A stretch of 64,000 bases of DNA. Origin: an uncultured bacterium (GTDB lineage Bacteria > Bacillota_I > Bacilli_A > RFN20 > CAG-826). The DNA lies in assembly GCA_949285665.1 (NCBI GenBank), contig CASDYC010000001.1, positions 389,376 to 453,375 of the forward strand, written 5' to 3'. Each line of letters begins with the position of its first letter. Positions within the stretch are counted from its first letter, which is position 1. Below the pieces are notes generated by a model. It saw only the letters and a list, made by a program, of their open reading frames with translations. It was not told the DNA's origin and searched no databases. Positions 1 to 8,485 of the stretch are shown piece by piece. The position numbers and the translations under genes were made by a program.

Positions 1-549
1 ATAATTTTTTAAAGCATTTATATGATCTTTTGTAAGATAACCTTTATTTTTAATAAATTTATATTCTGGATATTTTTTATCAAGCTCATCCATAATTCTA
101 TCTCTTGTAACTTTTGCAAGAATTGAAGCTGCTGCAATATTTTTAGCTTTTGAATCACCTTTAATAATTGAAATTACTTTCTTATTATTAATATCATCTA
201 AAGGCATTGCATCTGTTAAATATAAATCAGGTATTACATTTAGCATTAAAAAAGCCTCTATCATAGCTTTTTTCGTTGTTTGATAAATATTATTATCTTT
301 ATCAATTTCTTCAACGCTTATTATTATAATAGAAAAGTCAATTGCATTTTTTATGATTAATTCATATGCTTTTTCACGATTTTTAGCAGTTAATTTTTTT
401 GAATCGTTAATTAATTCATTGTTAAAATTTGTTGGTAAAATACAACTTGCAACAACTAAAGGTCCAGCAACTGGTCCTCTTCCTGCTTCATCACATCCGG
501 CAATTAGTAATAAATTATCCTTATAAAATTCTTCTTCAAAAGTCAACAT
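1..549 (-). CDS. rnhB: Ribonuclease HII, C-terminus cut off by the window edge
   Basis: RNase HII removes ribonucleotides from DNA and the RNA strand of RNA-DNA hybrids. The frame is open from an ATG at 547-549 to base 1 (183 codons), so the C-terminus lies outside the window. The N-terminal signature GCDEAGRGPVAGP sits near residues 18-30 and supplies the first acidic pair (D20, E21). A third Asp (about 113) follows in LTDAMP, and the block GDSKAKNIAAASILAK with a downstream Asp is also present. These are the DEDD metal ligands of the type 2 family. The start overlaps the rbgA stop by 14 bp and has no clear Shine-Dalgarno sequence, so translation is probably coupled. The order rplS-rbgA-rnhB is as in Bacillus. 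Confidence 0.96.
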   Translation of the reverse strand, partial: MLTFEEEFYKDNLLLIAGCDEAGRGPVAGPLVVASCILPTNFNNELINDSKKLTAKNREKAYELIIKNAIDFSIIIISVEEIDKDNNIYQTTKKAMIEAFLMLNVIPDLYLTDAMPLDDINNKKVISIIKGDSKAKNIAAASILAKVTRDRIMDELDKKYPEYKFIKNKGYLTKDHINALKNY

Positions 550-1381
550 TATCTAAAAATATTTTACAAATCTTTCCGTTTTTAAAATCATCAATAATTA
601 AATTCTCAGCTTTTTCTAAATCATATTTATTTCCTTTTAATAAAAAGCCTCGTTTTGCACATAAATTTTCTAAAAGTCCTTGCAAATCCTCAATATTTTT
701 ATCTAATTTATAATAATTAAATAATTCTTCTTTTTTATATTTAATAAGATAAGAATATATTTTTTCAACTAATGTAGTTTTAGGTAAAATATCTAATTTT
801 ATACTCCCAATCATTGCAAGATTTAGAGCATATTTTTTATCTTCATAATTACTTGGTAAAATTCCAGGAGTATCTAAAAAATAAAATTTATCTTCAACTC
901 TAATCCATTTTAATCCTTTTGTAAAACCAGGAATATTAGCCACACCAGCAGAATTTTTTCTTGCTAATAAATTAATTAAACTACTTTTACCAACATTTGG
1001 AATACCACATACTAAAATTTTTAAAGGTTGTGCTTTCATTCCTTTTTTAATAAATTTATCGTTAATTTTTAAGTAATATTTATTTAGTATTTTAATTAAT
1101 TCATTATAAAAATTATTTGAAGTAATAGAACATTCAAAAACATTGTCATCATCAGTTAAATTTTCCTCTAATTTATTTTTGTCAGTAATATCAATTTTAT
1201 TTAATAATTTAATAACTGGTTTATTATTGATAATTGATTTTAAATACGGATTTTGAGTTGACAAAAAAGCTCTTGAATCTAAGACTTCAATTACTAAATC
1301 TATAATTTTAATTTTTGCTTGAATTTCATTCAATGCTTTTTTCATGTGGCCAGGAAACCAATGAATGTTTTTATTTTCCAT
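536..1381 (-). CDS. rbgA: Ribosome biogenesis GTPase RbgA (YlqF)
   Basis: Circularly permuted GTPase needed late in 50S subunit assembly. The 281-residue protein carries G4 (NKID, residues 61-64) before G1 (GIPNVGKS, 126-133) and G3 (DTPG, 170-173), the order that defines the YlqF/YawG family. It also has the family's N-terminal WFPGHM motif. Length is normal. It lies downstream of rplS, separated by a hairpin with a T-run. No Shine-Dalgarno is visible. Instead TAAAAT ends 6 nt before the ATG, so a separate leaderless transcript is likely. TGA is the stop codon. Confidence 0.97.
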   Translation of the reverse strand: MENKNIHWFPGHMKKALNEIQAKIKIIDLVIEVLDSRAFLSTQNPYLKSIINNKPVIKLLNKIDITDKNKLEENLTDDDNVFECSITSNNFYNELIKILNKYYLKINDKFIKKGMKAQPLKILVCGIPNVGKSSLINLLARKNSAGVANIPGFTKGLKWIRVEDKFYFLDTPGILPSNYEDKKYALNLAMIGSIKLDILPKTTLVEKIYSYLIKYKKEELFNYYKLDKNIEDLQGLLENLCAKRGFLLKGNKYDLEKAENLIIDDFKNGKICKIFLDNVDF

Positions 1382-1418
1382 ACAAATATTTTATATTTTT
1401 TATAAAAATTTATAAATA

Positions 1419-1444
1419 AAAAGAAGACCAATGTCTTCTTTTTA
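1419..1444 (-). terminator. Rho-independent terminator after rplS
   Basis: A 10-bp perfect stem (1419-1428 with 1433-1442), a 4-nt loop and a following T-rich stretch on the minus strand lie between rplS and rbgA. This separates the L19 transcript from rbgA. Confidence 0.8.
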
Positions 1445-1455
1445 TTGAAATCTTA

Positions 1456-1806
1456 TTATTTAAGAATTTCTTTAATTCTTGCAGATTTACCACTACGTTC
1501 TCTTAAATAATAAATCTTGTTTCTTCTAACTTTACCTTTTTTAACCAATTCAATTTTGGAAATAACTGGAGAGTGAACAGACCAAGTTCTTTCAACACCA
1601 ACGCCACTTGACATCTTTCTAACTGTGAAAGTTTCACTAACGCCGTGTCCTCTTCTTTCCATGACAACGCCTTGGAATACTTGGTTTCTTTCTTTACCGT
1701 TATCAATAATTCTTACATAAACTTTAACGGTATCACCAGATGAAAAAGCAGGAACATCGCTTTTTAATTGATTGGCGGTAATTTCTTTAACTAAATTTGT
1801 ATTCAT
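1456..1806 (-). CDS. rplS: 50S ribosomal protein L19
   Basis: L19 sits at the subunit interface of the ribosome. The 116-residue product has the usual L19 layout: an N-terminal helix, the [13 protein letters not shown] strand, the [10 protein letters not shown] block, [16 protein letters not shown] and the basic [12 protein letters not shown] tail. Length is normal. A good ribosome binding site (AAAGGAGGT) precedes the ATG. A leader hairpin matching the position of the Firmicutes L19 leader and an extended -10 promoter lie upstream. It is divergent from rpsP. Confidence 0.98.
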   Translation of the reverse strand: MNTNLVKEITANQLKSDVPAFSSGDTVKVYVRIIDNGKERNQVFQGVVMERRGHGVSETFTVRKMSSGVGVERTWSVHSPVISKIELVKKGKVRRNKIYYLRERSGKSARIKEILK

Positions 1807-1835
1807 AATTACCTCCTTTTAGTCATATAATTTAA

Positions 1836-1870
1836 TTTTATTCATATGTATTAAACAAAGCGGAATAAAA
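1836..1870 (-). promoter_or_regulatory. Candidate L19 autoregulatory leader (rplS 5' UTR)
   Basis: In the rplS leader, a perfect 8-bp stem (1863-1870 with 1836-1843) closes a 19-nt loop ending in an ATACATAT-like sequence, just upstream of the rplS ribosome binding site. Firmicutes are known to carry an L19 leader element here that is thought to bind L19 and repress its own mRNA. Position and stem-loop form fit. The match to the Rfam model was not tested. Confidence 0.5.
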
Positions 1871-1890
1871 CGAGCTATGCAGCGTTTATT

Positions 1891-1899
1891 ATTATATCA
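1891..1899 (-). promoter_or_regulatory. Extended -10 promoter of rplS
   Basis: TGATATAAT on the minus strand (TG-N-TATAAT). It would start transcription about 7 nt downstream, just before the leader hairpin. No good -35 is seen. The same extended -10 precedes pcrA and tsaE. Confidence 0.55.
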
Positions 1900-1961
1900 A
1901 AATATTAAAAATAATAAAGAAATTTATAAAAATATTTATAAAAATTGTTAAGTATTTTTAC

Positions 1962-1990
1962 TTGACAAACATTATAACATTATATAAAAT
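1962..1990 (+). promoter_or_regulatory. Promoter of rpsP-khpA
   Basis: A perfect TTGACA (1962-1967), a 17-nt spacer and TAAAAT (1985-1990) lie 25 bp before the rpsP ATG. Confidence 0.75.
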
Positions 1991-2015
1991 AATCATGCTT
2001 TAAGGAGGAATTAGT

Positions 2016-2297
2016 ATGGCTGTAAAAATTAGATTAACTCGTATTGGAAGACACGAAGATCCATTTTATAGAGTTGTAGTTGCTGATTCAAGATCTGCAA
2101 GAGATAAAAGATTTATTGAAGAATTAGGTCATTATGATCCAAGTGTAGGAAAACAATCCTTAGTTATAGATGAAGAAAAAGTATTATTTTGGTTATCAAA
2201 AGGCGCAAAACCAAGCGATACTGTTAAATCATTACTTTCTTCAAAAGGCTTAATTCAAAAACACGCAGAAAGTAAATCAAAAGCTGCAAAAAACTAA
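2016..2297 (+). CDS. rpsP: 30S ribosomal protein S16
   Basis: S16 helps fold the 5' domain of 16S rRNA. The 93-residue product has the family start ([24 protein letters not shown]) and the LGHYDP motif near residue 38. The extension after residue 80 is lysine-rich. The ribosome binding site TAAGGAGGA lies 8 nt before the ATG, with a strong promoter just upstream. It heads a four-gene plus-strand block (rpsP-khpA-rimM-trmD). In Bacillus this block is co-oriented with ffh and rplS, but here it is inverted. Confidence 0.98.
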   Translation: MAVKIRLTRIGRHEDPFYRVVVADSRSARDKRFIEELGHYDPSVGKQSLVIDEEKVLFWLSKGAKPSDTVKSLLSSKGLIQKHAESKSKAAKN

Positions 2298-2323
2298 ATA
2301 ATTAAGTTTTTAGGAGTAATAAT

Positions 2324-2590
2324 ATGGATTATGAAAAATTAATTCATGCTTTGGTAGATGATTTAATTGTTAACAAAAATGGAATTTTAATCTCTAAACT
2401 TCCAAGTGAAAATGAAAATGATATTTGTTATTTAATTTGTGCTGATAACGATGATATCGCAAGATTAATTGGTCATAAAGGCTCAATTGCTCAAGCATTA
2501 AGAGAAATCGTTTCAATTGCTGGAAAATTAAATAGCCAAAGAGTTCATTTAAAATTTGAATCATTAGAAAAAAAGCCTGAAGAAAAATAA
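2324..2590 (+). CDS. khpA: KH-domain RNA-binding protein KhpA (YlqC)
   Basis: Small single-KH protein of 88 residues. KhpA partners with KhpB in many Firmicutes to bind RNA and affect cell length and division. The KH signature GHKG is at residues 50-53 in the RLIGHKGSIAQALREI segment. The ribosome binding site is TAGGAGT. It lies 26 bp after rpsP, in the conserved position before rimM and trmD. A hairpin with a T-run immediately follows the stop. Confidence 0.93.
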   Translation: MDYEKLIHALVDDLIVNKNGILISKLPSENENDICYLICADNDDIARLIGHKGSIAQALREIVSIAGKLNSQRVHLKFESLEKKPEEK

Positions 2591-2611
2591 GAGCACTGCT
2601 CTTATTTTTTT
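2586..2611 (+). terminator. Terminator or attenuator between khpA and rimM
   Basis: A stem of about 9 bp (AATAAGAGC with GCTCTTATT, 3-nt loop) followed by a run of seven T. The stem starts within the khpA stop codon region. It sits inside a block that is normally one operon, so it may lower rimM-trmD expression relative to rpsP. Confidence 0.7.
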
Positions 2612-2623
2612 AATTAATATATT

Positions 2624-3157
2624 ATGGAAAACGAATATTTACAACTAGGAAAAATTATTAATACTTGCGGATTAAAAGGTGAAGTAAAAGTTTATAGCAC
2701 CACTTTTTTTGCTAAGCAAAGATACAAGAAAAATAATGAGGTTTTGATAGAGTTTTTTGATGAAAATGGTGAAAAATTTCTTAAAAAATTTACTATATCT
2801 TCTTATCGAAACTTTAAGGGTTTTGATTATGTATTATTTAAAGATATTGACACTATTGAAAAAGCAAAACTACTTGTTGGAAAATTTATATTAATTAAAA
2901 AAATTGATGCTAAATTGCCAAAAGGTTATTATTATTTTGATGATTTAAAAAATTGTAAAATTATTGATTATGAAACAAAACAAGAATTGGCGGTTGTATC
3001 TGATGTAAAAGAATTTACTGCTTCTATTACGCTTCAAGTTAGAAAAGAAAATGATAATAAAAATTATTACATACCATTTATCAATCATTTTATTAAAAAA
3101 GTAGATATAGAAAATAAAATCATAGAAATTTTAAATATTAAAGGATTATTAGATTAA
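2624..3157 (+). CDS. rimM: 16S rRNA processing protein RimM
   Basis: RimM binds S19 and assists maturation of the 30S head. The 177-residue product starts with the family motif LGKIINTCGLKGEVKVYS, followed by a C-terminal PRC-barrel half that includes PKGYYYFDDL and YIPFI. Length is normal. It starts only 13 nt after a terminator-like hairpin and has no Shine-Dalgarno sequence (upstream is TTTTTTTAATTAATATATT). Translation may be leaderless or depend on readthrough from khpA. Its TAA stop overlaps the trmD ATG by one base. Confidence 0.95.
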   Translation: MENEYLQLGKIINTCGLKGEVKVYSTTFFAKQRYKKNNEVLIEFFDENGEKFLKKFTISSYRNFKGFDYVLFKDIDTIEKAKLLVGKFILIKKIDAKLPKGYYYFDDLKNCKIIDYETKQELAVVSDVKEFTASITLQVRKENDNKNYYIPFINHFIKKVDIENKIIEILNIKGLLD

Positions 3158-3912
3158 TGAAGATTACCATTTTAACTATATTTCCAAATTTGTTTCAAAC
3201 TCTTACTGAAAATACAATTATCAAACGTGCAATTGCTAATAATTTAGTAGAATTAAATATTGTCAATATTAGAGACTATACAAAAGATAAATATAAAAGA
3301 GTTGATACTCCTCCAATTGGTGGAGGCAGTGGTTTAATAATGAAATGTCAGCCAATTGTTGATGCTTTAAAATCTAATTCAACAAATAAAACACTAAAAA
3401 TTTTATTGTCTCCAAAAGGTAAAACTTATAATCAAAAAGATGCTGTAAGATTATCAAAACAAGATGAAATACTATTAATTTGTGGAAATTATGAAGGAAT
3501 AGATGATAGGATTTCAAACTATGTTGATGAAACAATTTCAATTGGTGATTTTATTTTGACCGGAGGAGAAATTGCAGCAATTGCAATTGCAAATTCTATT
3601 ATTCGATTAATTCCTCATAGCATAAATAATGAATCAATAATTGATGAAACTTTTGAAAATAATTTATTAGAATATCCTCAATATACCGAACCAATAAATT
3701 TTGAAGGACATTTAGTTCCTGAAGTTTTATTATGTGGAAACCACGAAATAATTAATAGATATCGATATAAAATGTCTTTAAAATTAACGAAAAAATATCG
3801 TCCAGATTTATTTAATAAACTAAATCTTACAAAGCACGATTTAGAATTATTAAATGAAGACGATATTTCTGAAATCGAATTAAAAGCTATAAATAATAAT
3901 AAGAAAAAATAA
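3157..3912 (+). CDS. trmD: tRNA (guanine-37-N1)-methyltransferase
   Basis: TrmD makes m1G37 in tRNAs reading CNN codons, preventing +1 frameshifts. The 251-residue protein has the SPOUT trefoil-knot blocks: GGGSGLIMKCQP near residue 57, LLICGNYEGIDDR near 110, and SIGDFILTGGE near 130. The last two form the S-adenosylmethionine site. Family length is normal. Start and stop overlap rimM by one base (TAATG), so translation is coupled. It converges on ffh with only 15 bp between them and no clear hairpin. Confidence 0.97.
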   Translation: MKITILTIFPNLFQTLTENTIIKRAIANNLVELNIVNIRDYTKDKYKRVDTPPIGGGSGLIMKCQPIVDALKSNSTNKTLKILLSPKGKTYNQKDAVRLSKQDEILLICGNYEGIDDRISNYVDETISIGDFILTGGEIAAIAIANSIIRLIPHSINNESIIDETFENNLLEYPQYTEPINFEGHLVPEVLLCGNHEIINRYRYKMSLKLTKKYRPDLFNKLNLTKHDLELLNEDDISEIELKAINNNKKK

Positions 3913-3927
3913 TATTTATTTTTTTAA

Positions 3928-5283
3928 TTATCTTCCACCAAAATTTGGAGGGAATTTGCCACCAAATCCGCCAAATCCCCCAAAACCACCTTTATTTTTA
4001 AATTGTTTCATCATCATTTTGGCTTGATCATAATATTTTAACATTCTATTTATATCAGCAGCGGTTTTGCCACAACCTTTGGCAATTCTCACTTTTCTAG
4101 AATTTTTCAAAATTTCTGGATATGCTCTTTCTTCTAAAGTCATTGAATCCATAATAATTTCAAAATTTTTCATCTCATTTTCGACACGTTGTTTTTGTTC
4201 ATCGTTAATTTTTGGCATACCAGGAAGCATTGATAAAACTCCACCTAAACTTCCAAGTTTTTGGATTTGCTTTAATTGTTTGAGCATGTCATCAAGAGTA
4301 AATTGCCCTTTTAATGCCCTCATGGCTTGTTTTTTAGCTTCTCTTTCATCAATTGTATCTTTTACTTTTTCAACAAAAGAAACAACATCACCCATTCCTA
4401 AAATTCTTGAAGCCATTCTATCTGGATAGAAAATATCTAAATCAGAAATTTTTTCTCCAGTTCCAACAAATTTAATATATAAACCAGTTAATTTTGCAAC
4501 ACTTAATGCGGCACCACCTTTTGTATCACCATCAAGTTTTGACATAATTACACCAGTTAATACGACTTTTTCATTAAATGTAGAAGCAACTTCACTAGCA
4601 TTTTGTCCAGCCATTGCATCAACTAATAATAATGTTTCATCAGGGTTAACTTCTTTTTTAATTTGATTTAATTCATCCATCAATGCTTCATCGATTTGTA
4701 AACGACCAGCAGTATCAATAATTAAAACATCATAATGTTCATTATAAACAACTTCTTTTGCTTTTTTTGCAATATCAACAGCACTTAATCCTTCTTCATG
4801 AATTACTGGAACATTAATTTGTTTTGCTAATACTTTTAATTGCTCAACGGCAGCTGGACGATAAATATCACAAGCCGCAAACATAACTTTTTTATTCAAT
4901 TTATTTTTCATTAAATATGCAAGTTTTGCAGCTGTTGTTGTTTTACCACTACCTTGTAAACCAACAAGCATTATTATTGTTGGTTTATTTTTATTATAAT
5001 TAATTTCTGTTTTATTACTTCCAAGTAATTCAACTATTTCATCATAAACAATTTTAGTAATCATTTGAGAAGGATTAACTTTAGTTAATACTTCTTGACC
5101 AATTGCTTTTTGTTTAACATCGTTTAAAAAGTCTTTTACAACTTTATAATTAACATCTGCTTCAAGTAACGCAACTTTAATTTCATCAAGCATCTCTTGC
5201 ATATTTCTTTCACTTAGAGTACCTTGACCAGTTAATTTTTTAAAGATACGTTGAAATTTTTCAGTTAAATTTTCAAATGCCAT
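3928..5283 (-). CDS. ffh: Signal recognition particle protein Ffh
   Basis: Ffh binds signal peptides and the SRP RNA and, with FtsY, delivers ribosomes to the membrane. The 451-residue product has an N domain, a G domain (P-loop GLQGSGKTT, 108-116; DTAGR; SKLDGD) and a methionine-rich M domain with the RNA-binding stretch around KGCGKTAADINRML. The C-terminus is a Gly-Phe repeat, seen in many Firmicutes Ffh proteins. A ribosome binding site (GAGG) is present. It is last in plsX-rnc-ftsY-ylxM-ffh. The SRP RNA gene itself is not in this window. Confidence 0.98.
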   Translation of the reverse strand: MAFENLTEKFQRIFKKLTGQGTLSERNMQEMLDEIKVALLEADVNYKVVKDFLNDVKQKAIGQEVLTKVNPSQMITKIVYDEIVELLGSNKTEINYNKNKPTIIMLVGLQGSGKTTTAAKLAYLMKNKLNKKVMFAACDIYRPAAVEQLKVLAKQINVPVIHEEGLSAVDIAKKAKEVVYNEHYDVLIIDTAGRLQIDEALMDELNQIKKEVNPDETLLLVDAMAGQNASEVASTFNEKVVLTGVIMSKLDGDTKGGAALSVAKLTGLYIKFVGTGEKISDLDIFYPDRMASRILGMGDVVSFVEKVKDTIDEREAKKQAMRALKGQFTLDDMLKQLKQIQKLGSLGGVLSMLPGMPKINDEQKQRVENEMKNFEIIMDSMTLEERAYPEILKNSRKVRIAKGCGKTAADINRMLKYYDQAKMMMKQFKNKGGFGGFGGFGGKFPPNFGGR

Positions 5284-5286
5284 TTT

Positions 5287-5592
5287 TTATAACCTCTTTT
5301 TTACATTGTTTAATTCTTCTTCGTTTAATTTATTTATTGAATCTAAATATTTTATTATTTCTTTTTGTTTAGAATATAAGTTTAATTTTTTTTCATAATT
5401 TAATAACTTTTGGATACTTTTTTTTATTGAATCAGATACTGCAGCTTTTGAAATTTTATCATTTTCAGATATTTCTGAAACAGATAAATCACACTTTAAA
5501 TACATTTCTAAGTAGTATTTCTGCTTTTTTGTCAATAAATTATAATAAATATCATATAAATTTATTAAATAATCATTCTTTTTTATATCCAT
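5287..5592 (-). CDS. ylxM: YlxM-type helix-turn-helix protein
   Basis: Small protein of 101 residues with a sigma-70 region-4-like helix-turn-helix (LSVSEISENDKISKAAVSDSIKKS, about residues 35-58). In streptococci, YlxM is reported to bind SRP components and modulate Ffh/FtsY GTPase activity. It sits between ftsY and ffh, 3 bp from each, as in other Firmicutes. The ribosome binding site is AAGGAA. Confidence 0.9.
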   Translation of the reverse strand: MDIKKNDYLINLYDIYYNLLTKKQKYYLEMYLKCDLSVSEISENDKISKAAVSDSIKKSIQKLLNYEKKLNLYSKQKEIIKYLDSINKLNEEELNNVKKRL

Positions 5593-5595
5593 AAA

Positions 5596-6702
5596 TTATT
5601 CCTTATTTATACACAATGAATATAAATATTTTTCTAAATCAAATAATTCTAAATCATCAACTTTTTCACCAAGACCAATAAATCTAACTGGGATCCCTAA
5701 TTCATCTCTAATAGATAAAATAATTCCACCTTTTGAAGTTCCATCCATTTTTGTAATAATAATTCCAGTTAAACCAGTTGCTTCATAAAATGATTTTGCT
5801 TGTAAAACACCATTTTGACCAGTTGTAGCATCAATAATTAATAAAGTTTCTTTAATACTATCTGGCGATAATTTATTTATAACTTTAGACATTTTACTTA
5901 ATTCATTCATTAAATTAACTTTATTTTGTAATCTTCCAGCGGTATCAATAATAACTAAATCATAATTTTCATTTTTTGCTTTTTCTAAACCTTTATATAA
6001 AACACTGGCTGGATCTTGATTATTTAAACCTGTAACTATATCGCAATTAATTCTTTTGGCCCAAATTTCAAGTTGGTCAACAGCTGCTGCTCTAAAAGTA
6101 TCAGCTGCAACAATTAAAACTTTCTTATTTTGTTTAATGTATCTATAAGCAAGTTTTGCAATACTTGTTGTCTTTCCAACTCCATTTACTCCAACAATTA
6201 AACAAATTGTTGGATTTTTTGAATCAAATTTTAATTCTAAATTTTTATCTTCATTTTCTTTAACATATTTTAAAAATAAAATATCAATTAATAATTCATT
6301 AATTTCTTCTGGATCTTCTAATTTTTCTTTTCTTGATTTTTCTAATAATTCTTGAATTACATCAAGAGTTAATTTAACACCAACATCGGCTTCAATTAAT
6401 ACTTCTTCAAGATTATCAAAATATTCTTGATTAACTTTTTTATATTTCTTTGATAGACTTTTTAACTTATTTGCAAAAGATTTTCGAGATTTTTCTAATC
6501 CTTTATCATATTTTTCTAAATCAGAATTAGAATCTTTATTATCATTTAACTCTTTTATATCTTCTTCTTTTTTAATACTATTATCTTCTAATTTAGAATC
6601 ATTTTGCTCATTAACTTCAGAAATATTATTTTCTTTTTTATCTAATTCTTTTTCTTCTTTTTTCTTAGAAAATTTTTCTTTTAAAAATTTAATTAAACCC
6701 AT
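5596..6702 (-). CDS. ftsY: SRP receptor FtsY
   Basis: SRP-receptor GTPase. The 368-residue product has an acidic, lysine-rich, low-complexity A domain (residues 1-65) that would contact membrane, then the NG domain with P-loop GVNGVGKTT (171-179), DTAGRLQ, TKMDGTSKGG and the C-terminal FIGLGEKVDDLELF closing motif. The ribosome binding site is GGAG. It directly follows rnc (0 bp gap). The Bacillus neighbour smc, normally between rnc and ftsY, is absent here. Confidence 0.98.
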   Translation of the reverse strand: MGLIKFLKEKFSKKKEEKELDKKENNISEVNEQNDSKLEDNSIKKEEDIKELNDNKDSNSDLEKYDKGLEKSRKSFANKLKSLSKKYKKVNQEYFDNLEEVLIEADVGVKLTLDVIQELLEKSRKEKLEDPEEINELLIDILFLKYVKENEDKNLELKFDSKNPTICLIVGVNGVGKTTSIAKLAYRYIKQNKKVLIVAADTFRAAAVDQLEIWAKRINCDIVTGLNNQDPASVLYKGLEKAKNENYDLVIIDTAGRLQNKVNLMNELSKMSKVINKLSPDSIKETLLIIDATTGQNGVLQAKSFYEATGLTGIIITKMDGTSKGGIILSIRDELGIPVRFIGLGEKVDDLELFDLEKYLYSLCINKE

Positions 6703-7389
6703 CTATAATACAACTCCTTTTTTAAGAGCTTCTTTTGCAGCGTTTTGTTCAGCTTCTTTTTTACTTTTTCCTTTACCTTTTCCCAAAATTATATTTCCAT
6801 AACATGCTTCAACTATAAAAGTCTTATCATGTTGAGGACCTATTTCATCCAAAACTTTATAAGTAACTGTTTGTCTTGTTTCTCCTTGAAGCAATTCTTG
6901 AAGAGTGGATTTATAATCATGAAGTTGCTCAGTAGAAAAATTTTTAACTTCATCAAAAAACAAATTTCTAACAAAATCATATGTTTTGTTTAAACCTTGA
7001 TCAACATACATCGCCCCAATTACTGCTTCAAAGATATCTTCTAATAAATGTGGCATTTTTTCTAAATCTTGATTTTGAAGAGATTTTCCAACTCTAATAT
7101 AATCTTTTAAATTATATTTTTTTGCCAATTTTGTTAATCCTTGTTGTTGTACTAAAGTTGAACGAAGTTTAGTCATTTCACCTTGATCTAAATCACTTCT
7201 TAAATTATATGCTAAATCTGCAACAACAAAATTAATGAAAGAATCGCCCATAAACTCAAGTCTTTCATAATCTTTATGACTTGTTTTAGCATCAAAATTA
7301 AAAGATGAATGAGTAAATGCTATCTCATAAATCGCTTTATTATTTGGTTTTAAATTAAAACCCTTAAAAAAATAATCTAAATCTTTCAT
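6703..7389 (-). CDS. rnc: Ribonuclease III
   Basis: Double-strand-specific endonuclease that processes rRNA precursors. The 228-residue product has the catalytic signature ERLEFMGDS (42-50), the second acidic cluster LLEDIFEAVIGAMYVD, and a C-terminal dsRNA-binding domain (about 155-225) ending in GKGKSKKEAEQNAAKEAL. It begins directly after the plsX stop (TAAATG) without a Shine-Dalgarno, so translation is probably coupled. Likely substrates in this window are the long stems flanking 16S and 23S. Confidence 0.98.
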   Translation of the reverse strand: MKDLDYFFKGFNLKPNNKAIYEIAFTHSSFNFDAKTSHKDYERLEFMGDSFINFVVADLAYNLRSDLDQGEMTKLRSTLVQQQGLTKLAKKYNLKDYIRVGKSLQNQDLEKMPHLLEDIFEAVIGAMYVDQGLNKTYDFVRNLFFDEVKNFSTEQLHDYKSTLQELLQGETRQTVTYKVLDEIGPQHDKTFIVEACYGNIILGKGKGKSKKEAEQNAAKEALKKGVVL

Positions 7390-8373
7390 TTATTTTAAAT
7401 TTAATTCTTGTTTAATCTTTTCATTAATTTCGTTTATTTTCATATTATAAGCAACATTTAAAGCACCAGTAAATCCTTCAAAGTCACTATTTCCATGAGC
7501 TTTTATAACATATCCGTCAATTCCTAAAAGCATTGCTCCACCGGTTGTTTTATAGTTAAATGTATCTTTTATATTATCAATTACACTTTTTGATAATAAA
7601 TATCCAACTTTAGTTTTAATGTTTTTCTTAAATCCCGTTTTTAATAATTTTGAAACAATCCCAAAAACGCCTTCACATGTTTTTAAAAATAAATTACCAG
7701 AAAATCCATCGGTAACTACAACATCAGCTTCGCCACTTAAAACATCACGAGCTTCAATATTACCTTTAAAATTTTCAAAATTTATTTCTCTTAAATATTT
7801 ATTAGTTTCTTGAATTGTTTCAGTACCTTTATGGTCTTCGGTACCATTTGATAATAAATAAGTATTTGGATTTTCAATTTTACATATATATTTGGCATAA
7901 ATTTTGCCCATGTATGCAAATTGAACTAATTCATCTTTAAAATTGACGTTATTAGCACCAATATCAAGTAAAACGACTTGTTTATTTTTAATCATTGTTG
8001 GGAATGGAGTTACTAATCCTGGTCTTTTAATGCCTTTAATTCTTCCAATTAAAAATGTAGAAGCAGTTAAATAAGCACCAGTTGATCCAGCAGATATTAA
8101 TATATCTGCTTTTTCATCTTTATATATTTGAATTGCTTTAATCATAGAAGAATCTTTTCTTTTTATTGCAAGAAGAGGATTATCATCCATTGTAATTACA
8201 TCATCTGCATTAATAAGAGAAAAGTTTTTTCTATTATTAAATTCATTAAATTCATTTACTTTTCCAACAAGATAAAAAATAACATCTTCATGTTTTTTTG
8301 AAAATTCATCAATTGCTTTAATTAAACCATTTGGACCTAAATCAGAGCCCATCATATCAATAACTATTTTCAT
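7390..8373 (-). CDS. plsX: Phosphate acyltransferase PlsX
   Basis: PlsX interconverts acyl-ACP and acyl-phosphate, the donor for PlsY in phospholipid synthesis. I chose the ATG at 8371-8373 (327 residues), which gives the family start MKIVIDMMGSDLGP and has AGGT 7 nt upstream. A longer frame starting at TTG (8391) adds six residues without family support. Conserved blocks are ISAGSTGAYL, VLLDIGANN, SGEADVVVTDGFSGN and the GAMLLGIDG segment. The genes that usually follow it (fabD, fabG, acpP) are missing, and rnc follows directly. Confidence 0.96.
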   Translation of the reverse strand: MKIVIDMMGSDLGPNGLIKAIDEFSKKHEDVIFYLVGKVNEFNEFNNRKNFSLINADDVITMDDNPLLAIKRKDSSMIKAIQIYKDEKADILISAGSTGAYLTASTFLIGRIKGIKRPGLVTPFPTMIKNKQVVLLDIGANNVNFKDELVQFAYMGKIYAKYICKIENPNTYLLSNGTEDHKGTETIQETNKYLREINFENFKGNIEARDVLSGEADVVVTDGFSGNLFLKTCEGVFGIVSKLLKTGFKKNIKTKVGYLLSKSVIDNIKDTFNYKTTGGAMLLGIDGYVIKAHGNSDFEGFTGALNVAYNMKINEINEKIKQELNLK

Positions 8374-8428
8374 GTTAATACCTACAAACAATACCTTAAT
8401 ATTTTATCATATTTCTTAATTTATATGA

Positions 8429-8457
8429 AAAAATAAGAATCGAGGATTCTTATTTTT
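8429..8457 (-). terminator. Terminator after fakA
   Basis: A 13-bp perfect stem (8429-8441 with 8445-8457), GAG-type loop and a T-run on the minus strand. It ends the asp23-fakA transcript ahead of plsX. Confidence 0.85.
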
Positions 8458-8485
8458 CAAAATAATTAAAAAAATTAACTAAACT

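Noticed and set aside
536-1381. Mycoplasma-type code with TGA as Trp
   Set aside because: Trp residues in conserved motifs are encoded TGG, and TGA serves as a stop in rbgA and rimI.
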